NCBI GenBank assembly: GCA_019416455.1
Contig: DXXG01000004.1
Span: forward strand, 62,001 to 126,000
Direction of reading: 5' to 3'
Source of the DNA: Clostridiales bacterium
GTDB lineage: Bacteria > Bacillota > Clostridia > Oscillospirales > Acutalibacteraceae
Length of the DNA stretch: 64,000 nt
The translations under genes were made by a program, and so were the position numbers. The notes beneath the pieces were generated by a model, which was not told where the DNA came from, did no database searches, and was given only the letters and a program-made list of their open reading frames with translations. Positions 41,710-49,782 of the stretch are shown in pieces. Every line of letters begins with the position of its first letter. Within the stretch, counting starts at the first letter, position 1.

Positions 41710-41736
41710 ATTTAACAATTAGGCTAAATGTTAAAT
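41710..41736 (+). promoter_or_regulatory. 27-base palindromic operator for ArsR-type regulator
   Basis: ATTTAACA (41710-41717) and TGTTAAAT (41729-41736) are perfect inverted arms. Between them TTAGGCTAA is a further palindrome about the same centre. The site covers the predicted transcription start, a typical place for autorepression by the ArsR protein encoded next. Confidence 0.85.
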
Positions 41737-41756
41737 AAAATGGTAAGTGAGAAACT

Positions 41757-42020
41757 TTGGGATTGCAGAATACCATGAAAGCGTTGGCAGACCCTACGCG
41801 GCGGGAGATTTTAAACCTGCTCAGGAACGGGGGCATGTCGGCAGGGGAGATCGGAGAACATTTTCCAGTGACGGGAGCCTCCATATCCCGCCACTTGTCC
41901 GTTCTAAAAGAGGCGGATTTGATTCGGGATACACGCAAAGGAAAATACATTTACTATGAGCTGAATACCTCGGTGTTGGAAGAGGTAATGCTCTGGCTTA
42001 CCCAGTTGAAGGAGGGATAA
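41757..42020 (+). CDS. ArsR-family autorepressor (SdpR-like)
   Basis: An 87-residue winged-helix protein. MKALADPTRREILNLLRNGG, MSAGEIGEHFPVTGASISRH and LKEADLIRDTRKGKYIYYEL are the ArsR/SdpR motifs. No metal-binding cysteines are seen, so it is not a metal sensor of the ArsR/SmtB kind. It starts with TTG 41757, which gives the expected N-terminus. SdpI lies three bases downstream. In Bacillus the SdpR-SdpI pair controls immunity to the SdpC toxin; here the signal is unknown. Confidence 0.87.
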   Translation: MGLQNTMKALADPTRREILNLLRNGGMSAGEIGEHFPVTGASISRHLSVLKEADLIRDTRKGKYIYYELNTSVLEEVMLWLTQLKEG

Positions 42021-42023
42021 ATC

Positions 42024-43061
42024 GTGAAGAAAATGATGGCACAAAACAGGGGAAAGCTGATCATTTCTTCCTTGATAATCTTGTTGCCTATGGCAGTATT
42101 TTGGTTTCAGGCTAGGGAGATGCTGCTGTTTCCGCTGCTGATGCTTGCGGGACATTGGTTGTGTCTGCTGTGCGTTTACCGAGATAAGAAGAACCACGAG
42201 CAGAGCAGGAAGGCTCTGGGGATGGTAGTTTGGCTTTTGCCGATCCTTTCCATATTCATGGGAGCGGCAATGCTGGCGGTAAAGCAGGGCGTGGGCGCCG
42301 GACTATTGATGTTTTTGGTGGATTTTCCCATGGGCCTGCTGCTGTTTTTTATCGGCAACTACTTGCCAAAAGTACGCCAGAATAGGACGTTGGGAATCAA
42401 GGTGAGGTGGACTCTGCAAAATGAGGAGAACTGGAACGCCAGTCATCGGTTTGGCGGGAAAATATGGGTGGCCTGTGGTCTGCTTTGTATGATAGCTTCG
42501 CTTTTGGGGGATTCTTTGTTGTCTGTGCTGGTGGTATGTCTGGTGGTGCTTATTGCCGCCATTGCTCCCTGTCTTTATTCTTACTTCTATTACCGCCGCC
42601 AGGTAAAAGAAGGCTGTGTGGAAAAGTTAAAGCCAGTCCATCCCTGGACCGTGGCTATAACAGTGTCGGTGATTTTGGCTTTTGGAGCATTTATGGTCTG
42701 GACGTTGTTCAGTGGCGGGACGTCCATAGTCTATGGGGATGCTTCCTTTACGGTAGAGGCTTCCGGATGGGAAGATTTGACCATCCCCTATGAGTCGGTC
42801 ACGTCCATCGAGTATTACTCTCGGGATCCCTCCAAAGATGTGGAGGGAACTCGCACCAATGGGATGGGTAACTTGAAAATGTCTTTAGGCTCTTTCCAAA
42901 ACGACTTGTACGGTGAGTATACCCGGTATACTTACGCGGATTGTGATGCATGCGTGGTGTTAGAGGCAGACGGTTGTACCGTGGTCTTGAATGGCCCAGA
43001 TGAGGCTAGTACACAGGAGATCTATCATACGCTGCTGAAAAAGACCGAGTGCGCCGCTTGA
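42024..43061 (+). CDS. SdpI-family membrane protein with C-terminal extension
   Basis: A 345-residue protein with about seven membrane segments. The SdpI motif is NYLPKVRQNRTLGIKVRWTL followed by NASHRFGGKIWVACG. SdpI confers immunity to a killing factor in Bacillus and acts in signalling with SdpR. The last 100 residues (SIVYGDASFTVEASGWEDLT...EIYHTLLKKTE) form a PH-like or DUF1648-adjacent soluble domain not present in all SdpI proteins. It starts with GTG 42024, after GAAGGAGGG. It is co-transcribed with the ArsR gene. Confidence 0.85.
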   Translation: MKKMMAQNRGKLIISSLIILLPMAVFWFQAREMLLFPLLMLAGHWLCLLCVYRDKKNHEQSRKALGMVVWLLPILSIFMGAAMLAVKQGVGAGLLMFLVDFPMGLLLFFIGNYLPKVRQNRTLGIKVRWTLQNEENWNASHRFGGKIWVACGLLCMIASLLGDSLLSVLVVCLVVLIAAIAPCLYSYFYYRRQVKEGCVEKLKPVHPWTVAITVSVILAFGAFMVWTLFSGGTSIVYGDASFTVEASGWEDLTIPYESVTSIEYYSRDPSKDVEGTRTNGMGNLKMSLGSFQNDLYGEYTRYTYADCDACVVLEADGCTVVLNGPDEASTQEIYHTLLKKTECAA

Positions 43062-43250
43062 GAGATTTTTTCATGAGATGAAAACGCTGTGACTCTCAAA
43101 ATGACTTGGACCAGTGTAGTGAGCGGTGCTGTTTGTTCCGTTGCCGCGTCAAGGGAGAACTGCTGGAATGGTTATGTTTTTTCTAAAAGTAAGTGGGTTG
43201 CTGGAGGAGTGGATAAGGAAGAAATATGTGGTGGATCGGACCCACTGCGG

Positions 43251-43427
43251 CAGAAGGCAAAAGAAGTCCTTGCCGCTCTCTGGGTTTTGGGAGTGGTGGG
43301 GATCTTGCCTCCTGCCATCTCGGCCATGCTGCATAACCTCTCCACCTTGGGTGTCAGTTTGAGGAGCATGAACCGGTTGATACCGCAGGCAAAGTCCGCG
43401 CTACGCAACAATTTACAGACGGATTAA
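43251..43427 (+). pseudogene. C-terminal remnant of heavy-metal P-type ATPase
   Basis: About 58 codons (KAKEVLAALWVLGVVGILPP, AISAMLHNLSTLGVSLRSMN) match the end of Cd/Zn/Cu P1B ATPases: the last membrane helix, the PP-x-A-A-x-LHN block and the closing residues. No start, ATPase core or metal-binding domain lies upstream in any frame, so I read it as a decayed fragment. The region 43,062-43,250 before it holds no recognisable gene. Confidence 0.65.
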
Positions 43428-43532
43428 ACTGTTGAATGTTTTTTCTCGTTCACAGGGAAAATCCATAGTGAAAAAATGACGGATTGTTTCAATCAAACAG
43501 GTTGCCCGCCCACACGATTTCCGATTTCTATA

Positions 43533-43561
43533 TTGACATTCCCCCAAAAATAGTGTACTCT
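43533..43561 (+). promoter_or_regulatory. Probable promoter of ABC exporter operon
   Basis: TTGACA (43533-43538), 17 bases, TACTCT (43556-43561). The -10 is weak. The predicted start near 43,568 lies just before the first of two repeated boxes. Confidence 0.6.
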
Positions 43562-43572
43562 ATAACCGTTTG

Positions 43573-43633
43573 GTTAGTCTGTGCTAATTTGCACAGATCT
43601 CTTTTTTGCCATAAGTTAGACTAAACTAATTTG
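43573..43633 (+). promoter_or_regulatory. Two DtxR-like boxes flanking a terminator-like hairpin
   Basis: GTTAGTCTGTGCTAATTTG (43573-43591) and GTTAGACTAAACTAATTTG (43615-43633) share the pattern TTAG-n-CT-n3-CTAATTTG. The pattern resembles DtxR/IdeR/MntR-type operators (TTAGG..CCTAA halves). Between them TCTGTGC pairs with GCACAGA (43578-43597) followed by six T residues, a short intrinsic terminator in the leader. Regulation by iron or manganese is an inference. Confidence 0.5.
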
Positions 43634-43686
43634 CTGCTTCGCTATGTCGTTAGCCGGAGCGTTTTACCAGCCGGGAGGGATGGGTC

Positions 43687-45420
43687 ATGATCAACAAACG
43701 CTTAGTGAATACGGTGCCAGAGAGTAAGAAGTACATTGCCGGGAATGTGGTTTGCCAGTGGGTTTCACTCCTGGCAAATATTCTCTTGATGGCCAGCTTG
43801 GCGAAGATGCTGGCGACTCTATCCCAAGGCGCCCCGGAAGCAGGTTTGATTTTTGGGGTTTTTGGGATGGCGGCCGGAGCCTTGCTTCTTCGGGCGGTAT
43901 GTGCGCTTCTTTCCGCTCGCATGAGCTATCTCTCGTCTAAGGCGGTGAAGCGGACACTGCGGGAGAAAATCTACCGTAAACTTTTGAGTCTGGGCCCATC
44001 TTACCAAGAGCAGGTGAACACTTCGGAAGTTGTGCAGGTGGCCGTGGAGGGCGTGGATCAGCTGGAAACATACTTCGGCTCTTATCTGCCCCAGTTTTTT
44101 TACGCCATGCTGGCACCTCTGACTCTTTTTGCCGTGCTGGGATTTGTCAGCCTGCCAGCAGCGGTGGTGCTGTTCCTCTGCGTGCCGTTGATCCCCGTTT
44201 CCATCGTGGTAGTGCAGCGGTGGGCGAAGAAACTTTTATCGAAATACTGGGGCCAGTATACTGCGCTAGGAGATACGTTCTTAGAGGATCTTCAGGGACT
44301 GACGACTCTAAAGATCTACCAGGCGGACGCCTTCAAGCAGCAACAAATGAACCAGCAGGCCGAGCGTTTTCGGAAGATCACCATGAAGGTGCTGACCATG
44401 CAGCTCAACTCCATCACCATTATGGATCTGGTTGCCTATGGCGGTGCGGCGCTGGGGATCATCCTGGGAGTGGGACAATTTCAGGCGGGGCACATCGACC
44501 TCTACGGTTGTTTGCTGATCATCATTCTGGCGGCGGACTTCTTCCTGCCCATGCGGTTGCTGGGATCTTTCTTTCACATCGCCATGAACGGTATGGCAGC
44601 CAGTGAGAAGATTTTCCGTCTGTTGGACCTGCCCGTTTCACTGTCGGGAAAGATATCTGTATCGGATGACTGCACTATCCGCTTTGAAAAGGTGGGCTTC
44701 CGGTACGAGAAGGGCAGGGAAGTCTTGCGCCGGGTTTCTCTGGAATGTCCCGAGGGAAGTTTTACTGCTTTGGTGGGAGAGTCCGGCTGTGGAAAGTCTA
44801 CCTTGGCCTCTTTGCTCATTGGGAGAAACCGGGATTACAGCGGTTCCATCACCATAGGGGGAGTGGAACTTTCCCAGCTCAACGAGCAGAGTCTGTTGGA
44901 GCATGTCACTTACATCAGTCACCAGAGTCACATCTTTAAGGGGACGGTGGAAGAGAATCTTCGCATGGCCCAGCCGTCTGCCACAGAGGAACAACTGTGG
45001 CAGATCCTGGAGCAGGTGAAGCTGGCTGACTTTCTCCGGCAGGAGCAAGGCCTTGCCACCCCGCTTCTGGAAAACGCATCCAACCTGTCTGGGGGGCAGC
45101 GGCAGCGGCTTGCACTGGCCAGAGGGCTCCTCCACAACAGCCCGATCTATATTTTTGATGAGGCCACCTCCAATATTGACGTGGAGAGCGAAAACGACAT
45201 TATGGAGGTCATACGGCATTTGGCAAAGGAAAAGACCGTGCTGTTGATTTCCCACCGGCTGGCCAACGTGGTAGATGCAAGCAGGATCTATGTGTTGGAC
45301 AAAGGCGAGGTAGTGGAGAGCGGCAAACATCAAGAGCTGCTGGAAAATGGCGGCCTTTACTGTCGCCTGTGGGATGCCCAGTATGCCCTGGAACATTATG
45401 GCGAGGAGGAGACTGCATGA
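43687..45420 (+). CDS. ABC exporter, fused permease/ATPase, CydD-like half
   Basis: A 577-residue half-transporter: six membrane segments in residues 1-320, then an ATPase domain with GESGCGKSTLASLLIG (Walker A), LSGGQRQRLALARGL (signature) and YIFDEATSNIDVESE (Walker B). The membrane part resembles CydD-type exporters (thiol/cysteine export) and other heterodimeric ABC exporters. It is coupled by overlap to the second half. The YgbA and DUF454 neighbours and the DtxR-like boxes suggest a link to iron or redox stress; the substrate is unknown. Confidence 0.88.
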   Translation: MINKRLVNTVPESKKYIAGNVVCQWVSLLANILLMASLAKMLATLSQGAPEAGLIFGVFGMAAGALLLRAVCALLSARMSYLSSKAVKRTLREKIYRKLLSLGPSYQEQVNTSEVVQVAVEGVDQLETYFGSYLPQFFYAMLAPLTLFAVLGFVSLPAAVVLFLCVPLIPVSIVVVQRWAKKLLSKYWGQYTALGDTFLEDLQGLTTLKIYQADAFKQQQMNQQAERFRKITMKVLTMQLNSITIMDLVAYGGAALGIILGVGQFQAGHIDLYGCLLIIILAADFFLPMRLLGSFFHIAMNGMAASEKIFRLLDLPVSLSGKISVSDDCTIRFEKVGFRYEKGREVLRRVSLECPEGSFTALVGESGCGKSTLASLLIGRNRDYSGSITIGGVELSQLNEQSLLEHVTYISHQSHIFKGTVEENLRMAQPSATEEQLWQILEQVKLADFLRQEQGLATPLLENASNLSGGQRQRLALARGLLHNSPIYIFDEATSNIDVESENDIMEVIRHLAKEKTVLLISHRLANVVDASRIYVLDKGEVVESGKHQELLENGGLYCRLWDAQYALEHYGEEETA

Positions 45421-47072
45421 AACGTTCTGGATTTTCTGTGATGGCCCGGCTGATCGGGCTGGTGCGGCCGCTGGCAGGTTTTATGCTATTGGCCATTCTC
45501 ATGGGCTTGGTGGGCCATCTGTGTGCCGCGTTCCTCACTGTTTTAGGGGGTTACGCTGTGTTGGAGGTCATAGGTCTAGGATGGTTTTTCCCGTTGTCCT
45601 GGCTGTTTACCGTGCTAGCGCTGCTGGCTGTTTTGCGCGGGTTTCTGCGGTATGGGGAACAGGCTTGTAACCACTTTATTGCATTTAAACTGTTGGCTCT
45701 GCTGCGGGAGAAGGTCTTTTTTGCCCTGCGTCGGCTGTGCCCAGCAAAGCTGGAGGGGAAAGACAGGGGAGATCTCATCTCTCTCATTACTTCGGACATT
45801 GAACTGTTGGAGGTGTTCTACGCACACACCATCTCGCCCATAGTCATTGCCGCTCTGTTCACTGTGACGATGTGCCTGTTTATCGGCAGTTTTCACTGGG
45901 CTTTAGGGTTGCTGGCACTTCTCGCCTATGTAGTGGTAGGGGTAGCGGTGCCCCTGGTCACGTCAAAACTGAGCGGGGATGGCGGCTTGCGATTTCGGGA
46001 GAAATCCGGGGAACTGTCCAGTTTTGTTCTGGACAGCCTGCGGGGTCTTTCGGAGATCCTCCAGTACGGCTGCGGTGAGGCGCGCCTCCAAGAGATGAAT
46101 ACCCGCACGGACAGTCTCTCCCAGGAAGAGGAGCAGCTCAAACAAATGGCGGGCAGGAACCAGGCGGTGACCCATACCGTCATCCTTCTCTTTGATCTGA
46201 TGATGCTTTTTACCGCTTTTGGGCTGTATACCATGGGAGAGGTGGGGTTTGCCGGGGTACTCATTTCCACTCTGGCACTGATGAGCTCCTTTGGCCCCTG
46301 TGTTGCCTTGGCCAATCTGGGAAGCACCTTGCAACATACCTTTGCAGCCGGCAACCGGATATTGGACATTTTAGATGAGTCCCCGGTGGTGGAGGAGATC
46401 ACCGGCAGGGAAAAAACCAGCTTTTCTGGGGCAGCAGCTGAAAGGGTCACGTTTGCCTATGGGGAGGAAACTATTTTAGATCATGTTTCCGTGGAAATCC
46501 CCCAGGGCTCTGTGGTGGGCATAGTAGGAAAAAGCGGCAGTGGAAAGTCTACCCTCTTAAAACTGTTCATGCACTTTTGGGAGGTCCAGAAGGGAAGAGT
46601 GGCGGTGTCTGACAGGGACGTAGGCAGGATCAATACCACAGATCTGCGGGACATGGAGAGTTTCGTCACCCAGGAGACTCATCTGTTCCACGACAGTATC
46701 CGGGAAAACCTGCGTCTGGCCAAACTGGATGCCACGGAGGAAGAACTGGTGGCAGCCTGCCAGAAGGCCTCAGTCCATGATTTTATCCAAAGCCTGCCCC
46801 AGGGTTACGACACCCCGGTGGGAGAACTGGGCGCTACTCTCTCTGGTGGGGAACGTCAGCGGCTGGGCTTGGCAAGGGCATTTCTTCACCAGGGGGATCT
46901 CCTTCTGCTGGACGAACCCACCAGCAATCTGGACAGTTTGAACGAAGGGGTGATCCTCCGCTCTCTTGGGGAAGAACGTGAGGGCAGGACAGTGGTGCTG
47001 GTGTCCCATAGGCGATCTACCATGAAGATCGCGGACCGGGTCTACTCGGTGGAGAACGGGAGGATGAGCTGA
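45417..47072 (+). CDS. ABC exporter, fused permease/ATPase, CydC-like half
   Basis: A 551-residue partner of the previous gene. It has a membrane domain in about residues 1-300, GKSGSGKSTLLKLFM (Walker A), LSGGERQRLGLARAF (signature) and LLLDEPTSNLDSLNE (Walker B). The ATG at 45417 overlaps the stop of the first half (ATGA), a sign of a heterodimer made in equal amounts. The function is presumably as for its partner. Confidence 0.88.
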   Translation: MKRSGFSVMARLIGLVRPLAGFMLLAILMGLVGHLCAAFLTVLGGYAVLEVIGLGWFFPLSWLFTVLALLAVLRGFLRYGEQACNHFIAFKLLALLREKVFFALRRLCPAKLEGKDRGDLISLITSDIELLEVFYAHTISPIVIAALFTVTMCLFIGSFHWALGLLALLAYVVVGVAVPLVTSKLSGDGGLRFREKSGELSSFVLDSLRGLSEILQYGCGEARLQEMNTRTDSLSQEEEQLKQMAGRNQAVTHTVILLFDLMMLFTAFGLYTMGEVGFAGVLISTLALMSSFGPCVALANLGSTLQHTFAAGNRILDILDESPVVEEITGREKTSFSGAAAERVTFAYGEETILDHVSVEIPQGSVVGIVGKSGSGKSTLLKLFMHFWEVQKGRVAVSDRDVGRINTTDLRDMESFVTQETHLFHDSIRENLRLAKLDATEEELVAACQKASVHDFIQSLPQGYDTPVGELGATLSGGERQRLGLARAFLHQGDLLLLDEPTSNLDSLNEGVILRSLGEEREGRTVVLVSHRRSTMKIADRVYSVENGRMS

Positions 47073-47073
47073 C

Positions 47074-47424
47074 ATGGCAAAACGGGACATGGCCTCTAAG
47101 CGTTGTCGAGAGAAAGAGATGGTGGCTCAGATGATCGCCCTGTACTGCAAAAAGCGGCACGGCAGGAAAGGGGAGCTTTGCCCGGAGTGTCAAACGCTCC
47201 TGGATTACGCACAAGCCCGCAGTGATAAGTGTCCCTTTATGGAAACGAAAACCTTTTGCTCCAACTGTCGGGTGCATTGCTACAAGCCGGAAATGCGAGA
47301 GAAGATACGAGAAGTGATGCGCTTCTCCGGACCGAGGATGCTGCTGGTCCATCCCGGAGCCGCGATCCGCCATGTAATTGAAACAAAACGGGAAAATAAA
47401 AGATTGGAGAGGGCTTGCAAATGA
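47074..47424 (+). CDS. YgbA/nitrous-oxide-stimulated-promoter family protein
   Basis: A 116-residue cysteine-rich protein with CPECQTLLDYAQARSDKCPF, FCSNCRVHCYKPEMREKIRE and FSGPRMLLVHP, the family signature. E. coli YgbA is controlled by the NO-responsive NsrR and is tied to iron recovery after stress. The role here is inferred from that and from the ABC exporter. It begins one base after the ABC gene and overlaps the DUF454 gene. Confidence 0.88.
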   Translation: MAKRDMASKRCREKEMVAQMIALYCKKRHGRKGELCPECQTLLDYAQARSDKCPFMETKTFCSNCRVHCYKPEMREKIREVMRFSGPRMLLVHPGAAIRHVIETKRENKRLERACK

Positions 47425-47804
47425 AACGTGTCTTATGGATCATTCTTGGCTGTATCGGTGTAGGACTAGGAGCTGTGGGGGCGGTGCTGCCTTTGCTGCC
47501 CGCGTTCCCTTTCCTGTTATTGGCGGCGTTTAGCTTTGCCAAAAGTTCGGAGCGGCTGCACACCTGGTTCATCAACACAAAACTATATAAAAATAACCTG
47601 GAAAGCTATGTTACTCACCGCGCTATGACCCTGCGCACGAAACGGCGCGTCATGCTTACGGTTACCCTGCTCATGGCCTTTGGCTTTACCATGATGTTTT
47701 TGAAAGGATTGTACCTCCCCTGCGGAATCCTGGCCGGGGTGTGGGTGTTCCATATTGTGTACTTTATCTTTGGGATAAAGACTTTGGAGGAACCAATGGC
47801 TTGA
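47421..47804 (+). CDS. DUF454 (YbaN-like) membrane protein
   Basis: A 127-residue protein with two or three membrane segments: VLWIILGCIGVGLGAVGAVL, LPAFPFLLLAAFSFAKSSER (family motif) and MLTVTLLMAFGFTMMFLKGL. Function unknown. ATG 47421 overlaps the YgbA stop as ATGA and has GGAGAGGG upstream. It is the last gene of the ABC exporter group; the next gene follows after 49 bases. Confidence 0.88.
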   Translation: MKRVLWIILGCIGVGLGAVGAVLPLLPAFPFLLLAAFSFAKSSERLHTWFINTKLYKNNLESYVTHRAMTLRTKRRVMLTVTLLMAFGFTMMFLKGLYLPCGILAGVWVFHIVYFIFGIKTLEEPMA

Positions 47805-47853
47805 TCGGGGGAGAGAAGATTGTTCCCTAGGATGCTGAAGGAGGAGGATACGC

Positions 47854-48789
47854 GTGAAATCAAGGAAAAGTCAGAAATTCATCCCTGTGTCGAGGACAGA
47901 AATGATCCTTCCAGTAACGGAGATCGTTGGAGCGGAAGAAGGGGAAACAATCACTCTCTCTGCCGGTATTCACAGTCGAGAGTATATCGGCGTGCAGGCT
48001 CTCATCGAGCTGGCACAGGAGATTGACCCACAGCAGGTGCGGGGAAAAGTGATCCTGCTCCACAGTTGTAATTACCAGGGGTTCCTCCAGCGCAGTGCCG
48101 ACGTGGTACCCCGAGATGGGAAGAATCTGAACCGTGAATTCCCTGGCGATCCTCGTGGGACGGCTGCCCAGCAGCTGGCAGCCTTTCTTGAGCAGGAATT
48201 TATCCAGGCCAGCGATTATCTGGTGGATTTGCATTCCGGTGGTTTTTGCGAAACATTGACACCACATCTCTACTTCCAGGGCACTGCCAATCCGGAGGTC
48301 TGCGCTATCTCCCGCCGCATGGGGGAGCTGACCACCCTTCCTTATCTGGTAGAATCCTCGGCCGAGAATGGCTTTTACAGCTGGGCTGGGCAGCGGGGCG
48401 TGCCTGCCATCCTGTTGGAGCGGGGTGGATGTGGTCTGGTGGTTCCGGCGCAGATCGAGGAGTATAAACAAGATGTGCTGCGCATCCTCCGTGGACTGGG
48501 ATTTCTGGATGACAAAGTGGAAGAGAAGTCTGTAACGCACCAGATCATCACGAACGCCTTTTATGAAGACGCTTCTGTGTCTGGCTGCTGGTATCCCTCC
48601 AAAGCAGCGGGTGACCGAATTCGGCAAGGAGAGGTGTTGGGGGAGATCCGGGATATCTTTGGCAATACTTTATGCCAGGCCCGGGCAAAAGTCAGTGGAG
48701 TGATCCTTTACCAGACGGCCTCCCTGGGGATAGAGCAGGGCACGCCCATGATAGCTTATGGGGAGCTGCCTGAGGCAAAAAAAGGCTAA
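47854..48789 (+). CDS. Succinylglutamate desuccinylase/aspartoacylase (M14-like) family protein
   Basis: A 311-residue zinc hydrolase. SAGIHSREYIGVQALIEL holds the first two zinc ligands (His, Glu), and YLVDLHSGGF the third histidine. PRDGKNLNREFPGDP is the substrate-arginine region. The family removes acyl or amino-acid groups from amide substrates; the actual substrate is unknown. The C-terminal 70 residues form a beta-rich biotinyl-like extension seen in this family. It starts at GTG 47854 after a very strong AAGGAGGAGG site. Confidence 0.88.
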   Translation: MKSRKSQKFIPVSRTEMILPVTEIVGAEEGETITLSAGIHSREYIGVQALIELAQEIDPQQVRGKVILLHSCNYQGFLQRSADVVPRDGKNLNREFPGDPRGTAAQQLAAFLEQEFIQASDYLVDLHSGGFCETLTPHLYFQGTANPEVCAISRRMGELTTLPYLVESSAENGFYSWAGQRGVPAILLERGGCGLVVPAQIEEYKQDVLRILRGLGFLDDKVEEKSVTHQIITNAFYEDASVSGCWYPSKAAGDRIRQGEVLGEIRDIFGNTLCQARAKVSGVILYQTASLGIEQGTPMIAYGELPEAKKG

Positions 48790-48962
48790 AATTTCCACGT
48801 TGGGAAATCCGTATGAGGACAGCAAAATTCTAACGGAATTCTAAGAAATTCCTCGTAGAAAACGAATAAAACCAGAGGCAAAAGCGCCCCCAAAAACCAC
48901 ACGTTGGCAGTGCGGATTTTGGGGGTGTTTTGGCAGGACAGTTTCCTTGTGCGATGGGGAGT
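48790..48962 (+). repeat. Dispersed palindromic repeat, copy 2
   Basis: Left part ATTCTAACGGAATTCTAAG (48,837-48,843 region), then GTAGAAAAC...ACCAGAGGCAAAA, then the core palindrome GCCCCCAAAAACCACAC ... GTGCGGATTTTGGGGGTGTT around 48,885-48,930, then GACAGT and a short tail hairpin. It matches copy 4 (62,726) along the whole length and copy 1 (26,221) in the core and left flank. Confidence 0.78.
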
Positions 48963-48997
48963 GGATTTCTTTTTCTATTACGTAGGAATAGGAGGAC

Positions 48998-49201
48998 ATG
49001 GAAAAACAGACGAATGGGGATGAAGCAAATTTTGCTTTTGTAATACCGGGTGATACAGCCCGTCAAGCGGGAAGCATCGGGTCTTCAGTGGCATGGTTTG
49101 CCCATGTTTTCGTGCGTCCAAATGTATATGGTGTTGGAATCCACCACATCATCAGAATCGGCGCGATAGACGTAATAGCCAATGCTTACAGCGCTTCATG
49201 A
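48998..49201 (+). CDS. Doubtful small open frame (67 codons)
   Basis: The frame MEKQTNGDEANFAFVIPGDT follows a good AGGAGGACA ribosome site. I recognise no family, and its composition is not clearly coding. It may be a decayed gene or chance. Listed because a ribosome site is present and the 48,963-49,273 stretch holds nothing else. Confidence 0.22.
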   Translation: MEKQTNGDEANFAFVIPGDTARQAGSIGSSVAWFAHVFVRPNVYGVGIHHIIRIGAIDVIANAYSAS

Positions 49202-49273
49202 GATGGAAACCTTAACTCTCGCATCGCTTTAAAGCTGTTCCATAATCGTGGGGGAAGTTTTGAGAGATAGGGC

Positions 49274-49302
49274 TTGACAAATGAACAATGCTTCCATATA
49301 AT
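49274..49302 (+). promoter_or_regulatory. Promoter of MarR-MATE operon
   Basis: TTGACA (49274-49279), 17-base spacer, TATAAT (49297-49302); both perfect. Confidence 0.92.
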
Positions 49303-49314
49303 TACCAAAGGTAA
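49302..49314 (+). promoter_or_regulatory. Palindromic MarR operator at -10 box
   Basis: TTACCAAAGGTAA, a perfect inverted repeat (TTACC / GGTAA) beginning at the last base of the -10 box. It is well placed for autorepression by the MarR protein encoded just downstream. Confidence 0.78.
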
Positions 49315-49332
49315 CTATTTGGAGGGAAACAG

Positions 49333-49782
49333 ATGAATATTCAAACGATCAAGGCCATGTTTGACGCGTGCTATCAGGCTAAACGGATTCGAGATATGCT
49401 CCCCGTGCTGCCTGAAGGGGTCACGCCGTCCTATATCCATTACCTGGATATCATTGGATCCTTGGAACGGCGAGGTGTTCAGGTAAAGGTGTCGGATATC
49501 AGTGACGCGTTGAACATCCCCCGGCCGGGTGTGACCCGGACCGTGAAAGAGATGGAGTCAAAAGGCTATCTTTGCAAGCACACTTCCCCGGACGATGGCC
49601 GTATCACGTATATCTCCATCACACAGGCGGGGAAAGAGCTGTCCCGCAGGTACAATGAACAGTATTTCGACCGGTTGGCTCCCTTCCTGAAGGATATCTC
49701 CGAAGAGGATGCCATCTGCACGATCCAAACGATCGAGCGGTTCTATCGCGTCATGTCTGAAAGGAGGATCTCCGTTGAATAA
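49333..49782 (+). CDS. MarR-family transcriptional regulator
   Basis: A 149-residue regulator with a winged helix: VSDISDALNIPRPGVTRTVK, ESKGYLCKHTSPDDGRITYI and the flanking dimerisation helices. It probably represses the following MATE gene and itself through the palindrome at 49,302, and is relieved by a toxic compound. GGAGGG precedes ATG 49333. Its last eight bases overlap the MATE gene. Confidence 0.92.
   Translation: MNIQTIKAMFDACYQAKRIRDMLPVLPEGVTPSYIHYLDIIGSLERRGVQVKVSDISDALNIPRPGVTRTVKEMESKGYLCKHTSPDDGRITYISITQAGKELSRRYNEQYFDRLAPFLKDISEEDAICTIQTIERFYRVMSERRISVE

Noticed and set aside
48793..48930. Repeat copy 2 as part of a gene after the aspartoacylase
   Set aside because: Stops in the sense frame and near identity with intergenic copies elsewhere show that it is non-coding.
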